Origin: Fimbriimonadaceae bacterium | GTDB taxonomy: Bacteria; Armatimonadota; Fimbriimonadia; Fimbriimonadales; Fimbriimonadaceae | NCBI GenBank assembly: GCA_025934835.1 | Contig: JAICWL010000007.1 | Span: 1-60,838, forward strand | DNA length: 60,838 nucleotides | Direction: 5' to 3' | Shown here: positions 26,393 through 35,274 of the stretch, one piece after another | Position numbering within the stretch: position 1 is the stretch's first letter | How the letters are laid out: each line of letters starts with the position of its first letter | Notes under the pieces: generated by a model | Told to the model about the DNA's origin: nothing | Seen by the model: only the letters and a program-made list of their open reading frames with translations | The model's database searches: none | Position numbers and translations under genes: made by a program

Positions 26393-27871
26393 ATGAAGCA
26401 ACTCGTGCTCGCACTGGACCAAGGCACCACGTCCTCACGCGCGGTCGTGTTCGACCGGGCCGGCAAACGCCTGAGCATGGCGCAGAAGGAGATCACCCAG
26501 AGCTATCCGCGGCCCGGGTGGGTCGAGCACGATCCCGAGGAGATTTGGGCCTCCCAAATCGGTGCGGCCCACGAGGCGCTCGCCCGAGCTGGAGCATCCC
26601 GGCAGGATCTCGCCGCGGTCGGCATCGCGAACCAGCGCGAGACGACCATCGTTTGGGAGCGTTCGACCGGCGCCCCGATCTATCCCGCGATCGTTTGGCA
26701 GGACCGCCGCACCGCTCCGGAGTGCGAAGCGCTGAAGCAAAGCGGCCGGGACGAGATGCTTCAAAGGACGACTGGCTTGCTCGCGGACAGCTACTTCTCC
26801 GCGACCAAGATAGCCTGGATTCTCGAAAACGTCCCGGGCGCACGGACAAGGGCTGAGCGAAGGGAACTCGCGTTTGGCACCGTCGACAGCTTCCTTGCAT
26901 GGCGGCTCGCCAAAAGGCACGTGATAGACGTCACGAACGCCAGTCGAACCCTGCTGTTCGACATTCGGAGGATGGACTGGTCCGACGAGCTGTTGGGCCT
27001 TTTCAATATTCCCCGGGCGATGCTCCCCGAAGTTGTGCCCAGCAGCGGAACGCTGGGCGATTGCGAGGAGTTCGGCGCGCCGGTAGCGGGAATGGCGGGC
27101 GATCAACAGGCAGCAACTTTCGGCCAGGCATGCTTTGCGCCAGGCAATGCGAAGTGTACGTACGGTACCGGCTGCTTCCTGCTGATGAACACCGGGGCGC
27201 GTCCACACACCTCCGAACGCCGGCTCCTCAGTACGGTCGGGTGGCGGCTCGGCTCCTCGAAGCCGGTGTACGCCATCGAAGGCAGCGTATTCGCCGCTGG
27301 GGCGGCAGTTCAATGGCTTCGCGATGGTCTCGGCATCATACGCACGGCGGAAGAGACCGCCACCCTGGCCGCCGGCGTCGATGACACGGGCGGGGTTTTC
27401 ATGGTCCCGGCGTTTACCGGTCTCGGGGCGCCACATTGGGATCCTTTCGCTCGCGGCACGCTCGTCGGACTCACGCGCGGCACGACCCGGGCGCACATCG
27501 CGCGGGCGGTCCTGGAGGCGATCGCATTTCAGTGCCGGGATGTGCTCGATGCGATGAACCTCGACTGCGGTACCGACCTCCGAGAGCTCCGCGTTGATGG
27601 GGGCGCGGCAAGCAACGACTTTCTCATGCAGTTCCAGGCAGACATCGTCGATGTTCCCGTCGCGCGGGCTTCGATGCCCGAAACGACGGCTCTCGGGGCA
27701 GCATTCCTCGCCGGACTCGCGACCGGCGTCTGGAGCAGCGAAGAGGAGCTTGCCGCGATGTCGAAGGCCGATCGTGTTTTCGAGCCGACAATGGACGCGG
27801 GCCGCCGGGCGGAGCTATACGACTTCTGGCAGCGGGCCGTAGAGCGGTCCAGAGGATGGGCGAGCGGCTAG
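26393..27871 (+). CDS. glpK: Glycerol kinase
   Basis: FGGY-family kinase that phosphorylates glycerol to glycerol 3-phosphate with ATP. The 492-residue length is standard. The N-terminal phosphate loop [13 protein letters not shown], the substrate motif [22 protein letters not shown] and the C-terminal [13 protein letters not shown] and [14 protein letters not shown] motifs are all present. ATG 26393 is chosen; the TTG six bases before is also in frame. No glycerol facilitator or glycerol-3-phosphate dehydrogenase gene is adjacent. Confidence 0.96.
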   Translation: MKQLVLALDQGTTSSRAVVFDRAGKRLSMAQKEITQSYPRPGWVEHDPEEIWASQIGAAHEALARAGASRQDLAAVGIANQRETTIVWERSTGAPIYPAIVWQDRRTAPECEALKQSGRDEMLQRTTGLLADSYFSATKIAWILENVPGARTRAERRELAFGTVDSFLAWRLAKRHVIDVTNASRTLLFDIRRMDWSDELLGLFNIPRAMLPEVVPSSGTLGDCEEFGAPVAGMAGDQQAATFGQACFAPGNAKCTYGTGCFLLMNTGARPHTSERRLLSTVGWRLGSSKPVYAIEGSVFAAGAAVQWLRDGLGIIRTAEETATLAAGVDDTGGVFMVPAFTGLGAPHWDPFARGTLVGLTRGTTRAHIARAVLEAIAFQCRDVLDAMNLDCGTDLRELRVDGGAASNDFLMQFQADIVDVPVARASMPETTALGAAFLAGLATGVWSSEEELAAMSKADRVFEPTMDAGRRAELYDFWQRAVERSRGWASG

Positions 27872-29523
27872 GAGCCGTCCGAAAGCGCCTCGAGAACTTC
27901 GCGGCGGGCGGTCCTGAAATCTTCGATATCGGTATCGTAGCTGGTGAAGCTCTCGACCAGCCGCTCGGCTATGGCGTGGGCCTTGGCGGGATTCCGATCG
28001 CCCAGCATGGAGAGGAGTTCGTAATCGGCGATTCCGTCGCGCATCGCCTCATAGCGGATGCTGTCGAGAAGCTTGCCGTCGTTCGGATAAACGATCCATG
28101 AGTCGCCGGCAGGGAGGAAGCCGCCCCATCCGTCGTTGGCCTTGGTGCGGGTCACGTCGTCGAACGGGTCGCCCTTCACCCAATAGTTGTAGCCCCAGTG
28201 CAGATAGCCGGTGATTCCGTAGCGGTAATTCAGCCAGTGCAGCAGCCGCGTCTTGATCAGTGGCAGCTCGATGAACCGGTTCGCGTACTCGCCCTGCGGG
28301 CCGACGCACGTGTAGGTCCAGAGCTCTTCCCCTTTCTGCTGTCTCGAGCGGTAGAAGTCGAAATCTTGGTCTGCGAAGTCGAGCTCAGGAACCCAAACGT
28401 CCACTGCGCCCGCGATATCGTGTGAGTGCGTGGCATCGACGATCTTGAGCCCGGGTGCGTATTTCCGCACGAGCCCCGCAGCCTTGACATAGCTGGCGCT
28501 GTTCGATGGAATCGGCTCGTCACCCACATGCTGCATATAGATGCCGGCCCAGCCCTTCTTCTCGAGGTGGCCCACGAGCGCGGGGAGATACTGCGAGTAG
28601 AACCGGTCGGCGCGCGGATCGTCGGGCGGCACCGATTGCACCTCGGGCTTACCGCCGACCGGCTCCATGACACGCACTCCGAACTGGGAATCCCAGTCTC
28701 CGAGGCGTCCGCCGAGGTGGCCTCCTTCGATCCTTCCGATCACGCCCGCCTTCTTGAAAATCTCGACCCAGCGATCGAATCGGGAGAAATCGACGCTCAT
28801 CTTGCCGTCCGGAGACCAGGCAAACCTGGACAGGGCGATGGGGTCGATTAGCGCGACATTCTGCCGGTGCTCGGCCATGCGCTTCGCCAACACCGCAAGG
28901 TATGCGTCCTCTCCCTTCGTGCCGGGGGCGTCCGAGCCCGGCAGATGCCCTCGACCCGTGTAGAACCAGTTGGTCACCCAAAGCCGGGATTTGCCGACGG
29001 TTACCGGATAGACCTTCGCTTGGAGCGGCACCTCGACGCTCACTTCCTTACCGCCCGAAAGCGCCTGGACGCGAAGCGTCGCCTCGTAGTTGCCGGCGGG
29101 GGCTAGTTTCGGAATGGGAAGATCGATCCAAAGCGGTTGAGACAGCCCTGCTGCCAAGCCGGCAGGAGGAGACACGAGCAGCGGATCCGGGTAATCCGCC
29201 GGGGCCTTGCGCAACAGATCTTTGGACGGCGAGCCGTACGTTCGGTCGACGGTCACATACCCTTCCCAGCGGATTCTCGGCGTGCCGATCTCCTTCGGGC
29301 CATGCAAAGGGCCCATCGATGCTCGCAAGTCGGTCAACGGCTCGGCTGAGCGGATGACCACCTGCCATTCGGCCATCTCGCCGCGCGCAACCTCCACGAG
29401 CCGGACATTCGGAACGCGGGAAGGGTCGTCTCGAAATACTTTGGTCATCGGATCGACGGTCCAGGCTTCGAGGCGCGCAGCAACGACGTGCGCGCTCAGT
29501 GTGATCATCGCCGGCCAAAGCAT
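27868..29523 (-). CDS. DUF4091 / GH123-like secreted protein
   Basis: Exported 551-residue protein with a short signal sequence ([16 protein letters not shown]). N-terminal beta-rich domains are followed by a TIM-barrel-like region and a C-terminal DUF4091 (about 440-550, with HWGYNYW and [26 protein letters not shown]). This matches the GH123-related architecture; an acidic pair lies in QHVGDEPIP. It is probably a glycosidase acting outside the cytoplasm, with unknown substrate. Its end overlaps the glpK stop by four bases in convergent orientation. Confidence 0.85.
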   Translation of the reverse strand: MLWPAMITLSAHVVAARLEAWTVDPMTKVFRDDPSRVPNVRLVEVARGEMAEWQVVIRSAEPLTDLRASMGPLHGPKEIGTPRIRWEGYVTVDRTYGSPSKDLLRKAPADYPDPLLVSPPAGLAAGLSQPLWIDLPIPKLAPAGNYEATLRVQALSGGKEVSVEVPLQAKVYPVTVGKSRLWVTNWFYTGRGHLPGSDAPGTKGEDAYLAVLAKRMAEHRQNVALIDPIALSRFAWSPDGKMSVDFSRFDRWVEIFKKAGVIGRIEGGHLGGRLGDWDSQFGVRVMEPVGGKPEVQSVPPDDPRADRFYSQYLPALVGHLEKKGWAGIYMQHVGDEPIPSNSASYVKAAGLVRKYAPGLKIVDATHSHDIAGAVDVWVPELDFADQDFDFYRSRQQKGEELWTYTCVGPQGEYANRFIELPLIKTRLLHWLNYRYGITGYLHWGYNYWVKGDPFDDVTRTKANDGWGGFLPAGDSWIVYPNDGKLLDSIRYEAMRDGIADYELLSMLGDRNPAKAHAIAERLVESFTSYDTDIEDFRTARREVLEALSDGS

Positions 29524-29741
29524 AAGTTCCCCACTCGCGTCAGAGCGCGCCTAGTCTATCACCTGCTCATCAAATTTGTATCGGGCCGCGATCCGCTTGA
29601 GCTGGTATCCGCTGCAAGGCGCGCGTTGCAAAAGATTTACCAGTTTTTGTGCTGTGTCGCTACTACCGGGCTAGCAATTAGTTATGATACGAGTCGGTGC
29701 AAACCATCTCGCACTAAACTGGGAAAAGTGAGGATATAGCA

Positions 29742-31349
29742 ATGACTGTATTTGGCCCTAAATCTTGCCACCTGAGCAAAGTGTTGTCGGCCCTAGCGCT
29801 CGCAGGCGCGTCGTGCGTCTCGGCTGCGCAGAGCACGGGTGGAGCGAACTGGTTTTTCGGCGGGGGCGACCTTTCCAACAGTCGGTCGAACCCCAGCACG
29901 AAGATCAATCCCGGGAACGTTGGACAGCTCGCGCTTAAGTGGGCGTACACCACTCAAGGGGACGTTTCAGCTACTCCAACTGTCGAAGGAAGCGCGGTGT
30001 ACGCGGTGGACTGGGGTGGATATCTCCATGCCATTAACGCGAACACGGGCGCGAAGATCTGGTCGTACCCGATCTCGACGTACACGGGCGTGGCGCCGCA
30101 CCAGTCGATCATCGGCCTCCCCGTGATCTCGACTTCGAGGACGAGTCCGGCGATCGTGGGTGACAACCTGGTTCTCGGTGACCAGGGTCAACTCGACTCG
30201 TTCGGCGTGGCAACCTATATCACCGGCAGCCATCCGAGCGCGAGTGTTTTCGCCGTCAACAGGTTCACGGGCGCGCCGGTTTGGCGGACCGTTCTTTCGA
30301 ACCATCCGTGGTCTTGCATCACGTCGTCGCCTGTCGCTTACAACGGCGTCGTTTACGTCGGCTTGAGCTCGCTCGAAGAGGGCATGGCGCTCCTACAGGC
30401 GCCTATCCCCTACACCTTCCAGGGCAAGATCTTCGCTCTGAACGCGACGACGGGCGCGATCATCTGGCAGACCACGATGGCCCCTCCAGGCTTCGCGGGC
30501 TGCTCGGTTTGGGGTAGCACTCCGGTCGTCGACGCCAAGCGGGGCTCGCTCTACATCTGCACCGGAAACAACTACTTCGTGCCGCACGGAACGCCCGAGG
30601 AGTCCGGCGGTCTTACGGATGGCAACTACGTCGATGCGATCGTCGCTCTCGACCTGAACACGGGCGCCATCAAGTGGGGCAAGCGGATGTATGGACCCGA
30701 CACCTGGAACACGGGAATTATCTACGGCATCCCGCAGGACATCGTCGTGCCCGGACCGGACGCAGACTTCGGCTCGGGACCGAACCTCTATAGCACCAAC
30801 ATCAACGGCAAGTTGACCGATGTGCTGGGCGCCGGCGAGAAGAGCGGCATGTATTGGGCTCTGAACCCCAACGATGGCAGCACTATTTGGCACACACAAG
30901 TTGGTCCTGGCGGAACGGCGGGAGGAATCGAGTGGGGCTCGTCAGTCGACGGCCAGCACGTGTACTGCGGCATCTCGAATACCGAGAACAAGCTATACAC
31001 GACGATGGCCGGAGCGTCGAAGCACAATGGCCTGTGGGGCGGCCTCGATGCTGCCACGGGTCAATACCTCTGGCAGGTACCCGAGCCGAGCGATGGCCAA
31101 GGCCTGGGCATGATCACGTCCGCCGGCGGCGTGGTCTTCGCCGGATCGACTCACGGCCAAATGTTCGCGATCGACGGCACGAGCGGATCGCTCCTTTGGA
31201 GCTACTCGCCGGGCGGCGCGATCGTATGCGGACCGTCCGTCGTTAACGGCGTCGTGTACTGGGGCACGGGTTACAACCGCTTTGGCGGCGCTATCGGCGG
31301 CGCAGGCGGGAACCAGGTCCTAGCATTCGCCATTCCAGGCAAATCGTAA
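29742..31349 (+). CDS. Exported PQQ-type beta-propeller protein
   Basis: Secreted 535-residue protein with a signal peptide ending near SAAQS (residues 1-31). Propeller blades repeat as AVYAVDWGGYLHAINANTG, IFALNATTGAIIWQT and MFAIDGTSGSLLWSY. The layout resembles polyvinyl-alcohol-dehydrogenase-like PQQ proteins. Without a heme or clear catalytic set, the activity is uncertain; it could be structural. It is preceded by a 218-base gap (29524-29741) with TATGAT at about 29683 as a weak possible -10, and followed by a strong hairpin. Confidence 0.85.
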   Translation: MTVFGPKSCHLSKVLSALALAGASCVSAAQSTGGANWFFGGGDLSNSRSNPSTKINPGNVGQLALKWAYTTQGDVSATPTVEGSAVYAVDWGGYLHAINANTGAKIWSYPISTYTGVAPHQSIIGLPVISTSRTSPAIVGDNLVLGDQGQLDSFGVATYITGSHPSASVFAVNRFTGAPVWRTVLSNHPWSCITSSPVAYNGVVYVGLSSLEEGMALLQAPIPYTFQGKIFALNATTGAIIWQTTMAPPGFAGCSVWGSTPVVDAKRGSLYICTGNNYFVPHGTPEESGGLTDGNYVDAIVALDLNTGAIKWGKRMYGPDTWNTGIIYGIPQDIVVPGPDADFGSGPNLYSTNINGKLTDVLGAGEKSGMYWALNPNDGSTIWHTQVGPGGTAGGIEWGSSVDGQHVYCGISNTENKLYTTMAGASKHNGLWGGLDAATGQYLWQVPEPSDGQGLGMITSAGGVVFAGSTHGQMFAIDGTSGSLLWSYSPGGAIVCGPSVVNGVVYWGTGYNRFGGAIGGAGGNQVLAFAIPGKS

Positions 31350-31355
31350 TCGATT

Positions 31356-31383
31356 GCGCCGGGCAGCCTAGGCTGTCCGGCGC
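31356..31383 (+). terminator. Hairpin after propeller gene
   Basis: GCGCCGG...CCGGCGC with an inner GCAGC/GCTGT extension forms an almost perfect hairpin seven bases after the TAA. Only a weak T-rich tail follows, so it may be a terminator or a 3'-end stabiliser. Confidence 0.55.
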
Positions 31384-31444
31384 CCGGTTTCCCTCTTAAG
31401 GAAACGACTCCCGGCGCAGCCTATCCGCCGAAGGATCCAGCCAC

Positions 31445-31930
31445 ATGAAGTATCTCTCGTTGATCGGAGCAACGGCGTTGCTCGTAGCCGCGTACGGCGT
31501 GCGCGGAGACGCCTCGCTGTCCCAGGCCCGGACGTCCATCCAGAAGCAGTACAACAAGATGGATAGCGCCTATATCCGCAAGGATGTAAATGGCATCGGC
31601 GTCTGTTTGGGGCACGACTTTTTGACTCGCGTGAAAGGGGAGCGACTGAAGCTGAACCGCGCGCAATACCTGAGCATGATTCGCGCGTCGCTGCAGTGGG
31701 TCACGCTCAAGCACGCCTCCACCAAGATCGACTCGATCAAAGCCGGCAACAAGCCCGGAACGATGCAGGTCGGCGCATCGTGCACGACGGTCTACCTCTA
31801 CCAGCCATCGCCGGAGGGAGGGAAAAAGCCCAAGGCTCGGAAGCTGACGAAGAGCCTTAAGGAAACCGACACCTGGCAGAGAACGGGTGCGGGATGGATG
31901 ATTCAGAGCCGCGTGGTCGACGAGCGATAG
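31445..31930 (+). CDS. Exported NTF2-like protein
   Basis: A 161-residue protein with a signal peptide ([21 protein letters not shown]) and a domain whose pattern ([26 protein letters not shown] near the start, [14 protein letters not shown] at the end; each seen as a family-like pattern) fits the SnoaL/DUF4440 NTF2 fold. Function is unknown. ATG 31445 is well placed. A prepilin gene begins 23 bases downstream and is probably co-transcribed. Confidence 0.7.
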   Translation: MKYLSLIGATALLVAAYGVRGDASLSQARTSIQKQYNKMDSAYIRKDVNGIGVCLGHDFLTRVKGERLKLNRAQYLSMIRASLQWVTLKHASTKIDSIKAGNKPGTMQVGASCTTVYLYQPSPEGGKKPKARKLTKSLKETDTWQRTGAGWMIQSRVVDER

Positions 31931-31953
31931 CCAAGAAGATTCCGGGGCATGTT

Positions 31954-32652
31954 ATGAAATTAATTAGCAAAAGGATACGCCTAGCATTCACTCTTATCGA
32001 GCTTCTGGTCGTCATCGCCATTATCGCGATTCTGGCCGCCATCCTCTTCCCTGTCTTCGCCCAGGCGAAAGAAAGCGCGAAGCAGGTGACGTGCCTCAGC
32101 AACATGCGCCAAATCGGCACCGCATGGATGATGTACCTGGGCGACTCGGACGACCTGTTTCCGGACAGACGCGATCTGAAAGTGTCACTCGGGTTCAAGC
32201 CATGGGGAAGCTGGCCCCCCAGCGATCCGCGCTCGGCGTGGGCGGCCGTCGTCTTGCAGCCGTATGTTTCCAGCCCGAAAATCTGGGTTTGCCCCAGCAT
32301 CAACGCCGGGGCATTGGCTTCGGCGACGCAAGTTCGGCAGGATTGGACCGGAGGATGGACCAGTTACTGGATGTGGAGATTCGACCGCTTGGATTCTCCG
32401 GTTCCGCTTGACGATTTTTGGGGGAAGAGTCCCGATCAATGCGTAGCGGACCTGCGTGTGGCCAACAATCCGCAAGCCGGCTTGCCGGACGGGGTCAGCG
32501 ACGTCGAGCTGCTGGTCGATCCGTATTTTCCAAAGACGATCCCGACAGTTTCGGCTTCGATCAAGGGGCTTACGGCGCACCGCGGCGGTCGCAACCGGCT
32601 GTTTCTCGATATGCACGCCAAGTGGCTCAGGGACATCCGCACAAACCCATAG
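31954..32652 (+). CDS. Prepilin-type (DUF1559-style) pilin-like protein
   Basis: Type IV prepilin-like protein of 232 residues. After a basic leader ([11 protein letters not shown]) comes [20 protein letters not shown] and then [19 protein letters not shown], a signature abundant in Armatimonadota and Planctomycetes. The C-terminus contains [16 protein letters not shown], similar to the metal/glycine-rich H-x9-DG end of these families. ATG 31954 starts the leader; the frame is open upstream but overlaps the NTF2-like gene. It probably forms a surface or secretion-related filament; many paralogues per genome are usual. Confidence 0.88.
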   Translation: MKLISKRIRLAFTLIELLVVIAIIAILAAILFPVFAQAKESAKQVTCLSNMRQIGTAWMMYLGDSDDLFPDRRDLKVSLGFKPWGSWPPSDPRSAWAAVVLQPYVSSPKIWVCPSINAGALASATQVRQDWTGGWTSYWMWRFDRLDSPVPLDDFWGKSPDQCVADLRVANNPQAGLPDGVSDVELLVDPYFPKTIPTVSASIKGLTAHRGGRNRLFLDMHAKWLRDIRTNP

Positions 32653-32665
32653 CCATGCTCGCGGG

Positions 32666-32680
32666 CGAGCCAAGGGCTCG
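32666..32680 (+). other. Small GC hairpin after prepilin gene
   Basis: CGAGCC-AAG-GGCTCG, a perfect six-pair hairpin 14 bases after the prepilin stop. It lacks a T tract and may stabilise the 3' end. Confidence 0.35.
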
Positions 32681-32699
32681 GAGAGGGCGAGCTACCACA

Positions 32700-32723
32700 A
32701 ACTTTCACTTTTTATTGAAAGTT
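32700..32723 (+). promoter_or_regulatory. AT-rich inverted repeat upstream of menG/ubiE
   Basis: AACTTTCA-N8-TGAAAGTT, a perfect eight-base inverted repeat, lies 43 bases before the methyltransferase gene in an otherwise GC-rich gap. It could be an operator, or part of the end of the prepilin transcript. The right arm includes TTGAAA, but no -10 at good spacing is visible. Confidence 0.4.
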
Positions 32724-32765
32724 CTGTACAGCGGCGCGCGTGGGGAGGTATAAGGATGGCCTGAG

Positions 32766-33488
32766 ATGCCGGGTGCGGTGAGCGAACCGATTTGGGATGC
32801 CGAAGGGGAGCGAAAGCGCTCCTCTGTAAGGCGCATGTTCGCCGAGATCGCGCCGAGCTACGACCGTTTGAACGGCATCATGTCCCTCTCCCTGCATGGC
32901 AGGTGGCGCGCGGAGGCCGTTCGACTGCTGGAGTTGGGGCCCGGCGACGCGGCGCTCGATCTTTGTTGCGGCACAGGAGATTTCATGGCTCCGCTATGGC
33001 GGGCCGTCGGTCCGAAGGGCCTCGTCGTGGGAGTGGACTTCTGCCTTCCGATGCTGCAGATCGCACAGCGAAAGAGTCCGGACTCCTCACCGGCACTAGG
33101 AGACGCCTGCATGCTGCCTATCGGCAGCGGACTCTTCGACGCCGTGTGCGTAGGTTGGGGAATGCGGAACGTGCCCGACGTGGATGCGGCGCACCGTGAG
33201 GTGGCGAGGGTTCTCAAGCCGGGCGGAAGGTTCGTTTCCCTCGATATGGCACGCCCGGGGAACAGGGCGGTTCGAGCCGTCTCGGAGTGGGTGTTCAACA
33301 CGTTCACGCCGAAGCTCGGAGCCCTGTTCGGCAGTACCGAGGCTTATACTTATCTGCCCAAAAGCACCCAGCGGTTTTGGTCGCGCGAAAGGCTCGCAGA
33401 ATCTATGGATGCCGCGGGATTCGAATCGATCGGCTTTAAAGACATGATGCTCGGCAACATCTGCATGCATTGGGGGACGAAGCGATGA
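32766..33488 (+). CDS. menG: Demethylmenaquinone/ubiquinone-type methyltransferase
   Basis: SAM-dependent C-methyltransferase of 240 residues of the UbiE/MenG family, performing the last or near-last step in menaquinone synthesis. Seen are MFAEIAPSYDRLNGIMSL, the SAM site LDLCCGTGDF, and LPIGSGLFDAVCVGWGMRNV, all typical. It starts at ATG 32766 and its TGA overlaps the ATG of the polyprenyl synthase gene, which makes the side chain; this coupling supports a role in menaquinone synthesis. The name ubiE would describe the same family. Confidence 0.9.
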   Translation: MPGAVSEPIWDAEGERKRSSVRRMFAEIAPSYDRLNGIMSLSLHGRWRAEAVRLLELGPGDAALDLCCGTGDFMAPLWRAVGPKGLVVGVDFCLPMLQIAQRKSPDSSPALGDACMLPIGSGLFDAVCVGWGMRNVPDVDAAHREVARVLKPGGRFVSLDMARPGNRAVRAVSEWVFNTFTPKLGALFGSTEAYTYLPKSTQRFWSRERLAESMDAAGFESIGFKDMMLGNICMHWGTKR

Positions 33489-34498
33489 GCGCGTCCGCGA
33501 TCTCTATGCTCGCGAGCGGCCACCTCGACGGGGACGTGCTCGAGTCGCTTTCGCGCGAAATAGCGCTAGTCGAAGAGGAGCTCGCCGAGCAGGTGCGCTC
33601 ACAAGTTTCGACCGTTTGCCGGGTCGGCAGCCTCACTTTGGGCGCGGGCGGCAAGCGTCTCCGGCCGGCTTTCGTCTCGCTCGCCGCCCAGGCCACCGGC
33701 CTTTCGGCCGACCCCGTCCGCATGAGGAAGCTCGGCGCCTGCATGGAGCTGATTCACATGGCGACGCTCATCCACGATGACGTGATCGACAACGCCGCCA
33801 CACGCCGTGGGCATGCGACCGCCGCGACGGAATTCGGCAATACGGCTTCCATTCTCTCCGGCGACGTGCTTCTGGCCCGAGCCATGGTTCTGCTGGCTCA
33901 AGATGGCGACCTGAAGATCATTCGGACCGTGTCCGCGGCCGTGGTTGAAATGGCGGAGGGGGAGGTGCGAGAGCTCGAAGTGCGCGGCGTGTTCGATCTC
34001 GACGAAGCCGCCCACCTCGAGGTTTTGCGGCTGAAAACAGCATCGTTCATCGAGTGCTGCTGCAAGGTCGGCGCCCTGATCGCCGATGCGCCCGAGCCGA
34101 TGGAGCAAGGGCTCGCAACGTTCGGATACCACGTAGGCATGGCGTTCCAGGTGGTGGACGATCTGCTCGACTACCGCGGCGACAAGCAGCGCACCGGAAA
34201 GCCGCTCGCCACCGACTTCCGGGAAGGACAGGCCACGCTGCCTTTGATCTATCTACGCGACAAGCTCTCGGATGCAGAAATCAGCATGGCTCAGCGCAAG
34301 TTCGGCAATGGTGTGACCGACGACGAAATCCGCATGATCTCGGACTGGATGGACACGCGCGGAGCGTTCGCCCAGGCCGAAGAGCGTGCACAGTCTCACA
34401 TCGAAAGCGCGCTCGCCGCCTTGGAGCCCCTCCCCGAGGGCCCCGCCAAGAGACTGCTCACCTCTGTCGGCGCGTATGTGCTCATGCGACAGGCATGA
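33485..34498 (+). CDS. Polyprenyl diphosphate synthase
   Basis: All-trans polyprenyl synthase of 337 residues that elongates isoprenoid chains for the quinone tail. Both aspartate-rich motifs are present: LIHDDVIDNA (about residues 96-105) and FQVVDDLLDYRG (about 222-233). ATG 33485 overlaps the methyltransferase stop. Its TGA overlaps the start of the HAD phosphatase gene. Chain length (hepta-, octa- or nona-) cannot be told. Confidence 0.93.
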   Translation: MSASAISMLASGHLDGDVLESLSREIALVEEELAEQVRSQVSTVCRVGSLTLGAGGKRLRPAFVSLAAQATGLSADPVRMRKLGACMELIHMATLIHDDVIDNAATRRGHATAATEFGNTASILSGDVLLARAMVLLAQDGDLKIIRTVSAAVVEMAEGEVRELEVRGVFDLDEAAHLEVLRLKTASFIECCCKVGALIADAPEPMEQGLATFGYHVGMAFQVVDDLLDYRGDKQRTGKPLATDFREGQATLPLIYLRDKLSDAEISMAQRKFGNGVTDDEIRMISDWMDTRGAFAQAEERAQSHIESALAALEPLPEGPAKRLLTSVGAYVLMRQA

Positions 34499-35274
34499 GC
34501 GATATCCGCGCCTACCTCTTGGACCTCGACGGCACTCTCTATCGCGGCAGCGAGCCGATAGAAGGTGCGATGGGCGTCGTCGCCGAGCTGCGGAGGCGCG
34601 GCGCAGCGATACGGTTCATCACGAACAATTCAACGCAAACGCTCGACTTCTACGCCGGCAAGCTGCGGCGAATGGGGTTCAAGGCCGAGCCCTCGGAGGT
34701 GATTTCGAGTGCCCTCGGCACCGGACGGCTTATGCGCGAATGGGGCTTGGACCGGGCGTTCGTGCTCGGCGAGCCGGGACTCGTGGAAACTCTCTCCGGC
34801 GAAGGGATCGGAGTCGTCAACTGGAACGGTGAGCGCGTCGAGCCTTCCGGGCCGCTCGCGCAGGCAGTCGTCGTTGGGCTTTGCCGATCCCTGAGCTATG
34901 AAATCCTGAGCGGCGCCATGCAGCAAATACGAGCGGGCGCCAGATTCGTCGCCACGAACCCGGATGCCACTTTCCCCACGGAGGGCCACGGGCTCACGCC
35001 AGGGGCGGGCAGCATCGTGGCGGCGGTGCGGACCTGCTCCGGCTCGGAGCCTTTCATCGTGGGCAAGCCGAGCCCCTATCTGATCCAGATGGCACTCCAA
35101 GGGCTGGGAGTTGCCCCCGAGGAGGCGCTAGTCGTGGGCGACAGGATGGATACGGATATCGAAAGCGGAAAGCGCGCGGGCTGCCCGACGCATCTGGTTC
35201 TGACCGGAATCGAGGATTCCGCCCCGCCAGGACAGGCGTGGAGTCAAGACCTTCGCGGCCTGTTGAGCGGCTAA
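34495..35274 (+). CDS. HAD-IIA family phosphatase (NagD-like)
   Basis: Cytoplasmic phosphatase of 259 residues. HAD motif I is LLDLDGTLYRG, motif II FITNNST, motif III Lys in GKPSP and motif IV VGDRMDTDIESG. The C2 cap places it in subclass IIA (NagD, phosphoglycolate or 4-nitrophenyl phosphatases). ATG 34495 overlaps the stop of the polyprenyl synthase as ATGA. It converges with the DinG-like gene with a four-base overlap. The substrate is unknown. Confidence 0.9.
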   Translation: MSDIRAYLLDLDGTLYRGSEPIEGAMGVVAELRRRGAAIRFITNNSTQTLDFYAGKLRRMGFKAEPSEVISSALGTGRLMREWGLDRAFVLGEPGLVETLSGEGIGVVNWNGERVEPSGPLAQAVVVGLCRSLSYEILSGAMQQIRAGARFVATNPDATFPTEGHGLTPGAGSIVAAVRTCSGSEPFIVGKPSPYLIQMALQGLGVAPEEALVVGDRMDTDIESGKRAGCPTHLVLTGIEDSAPPGQAWSQDLRGLLSG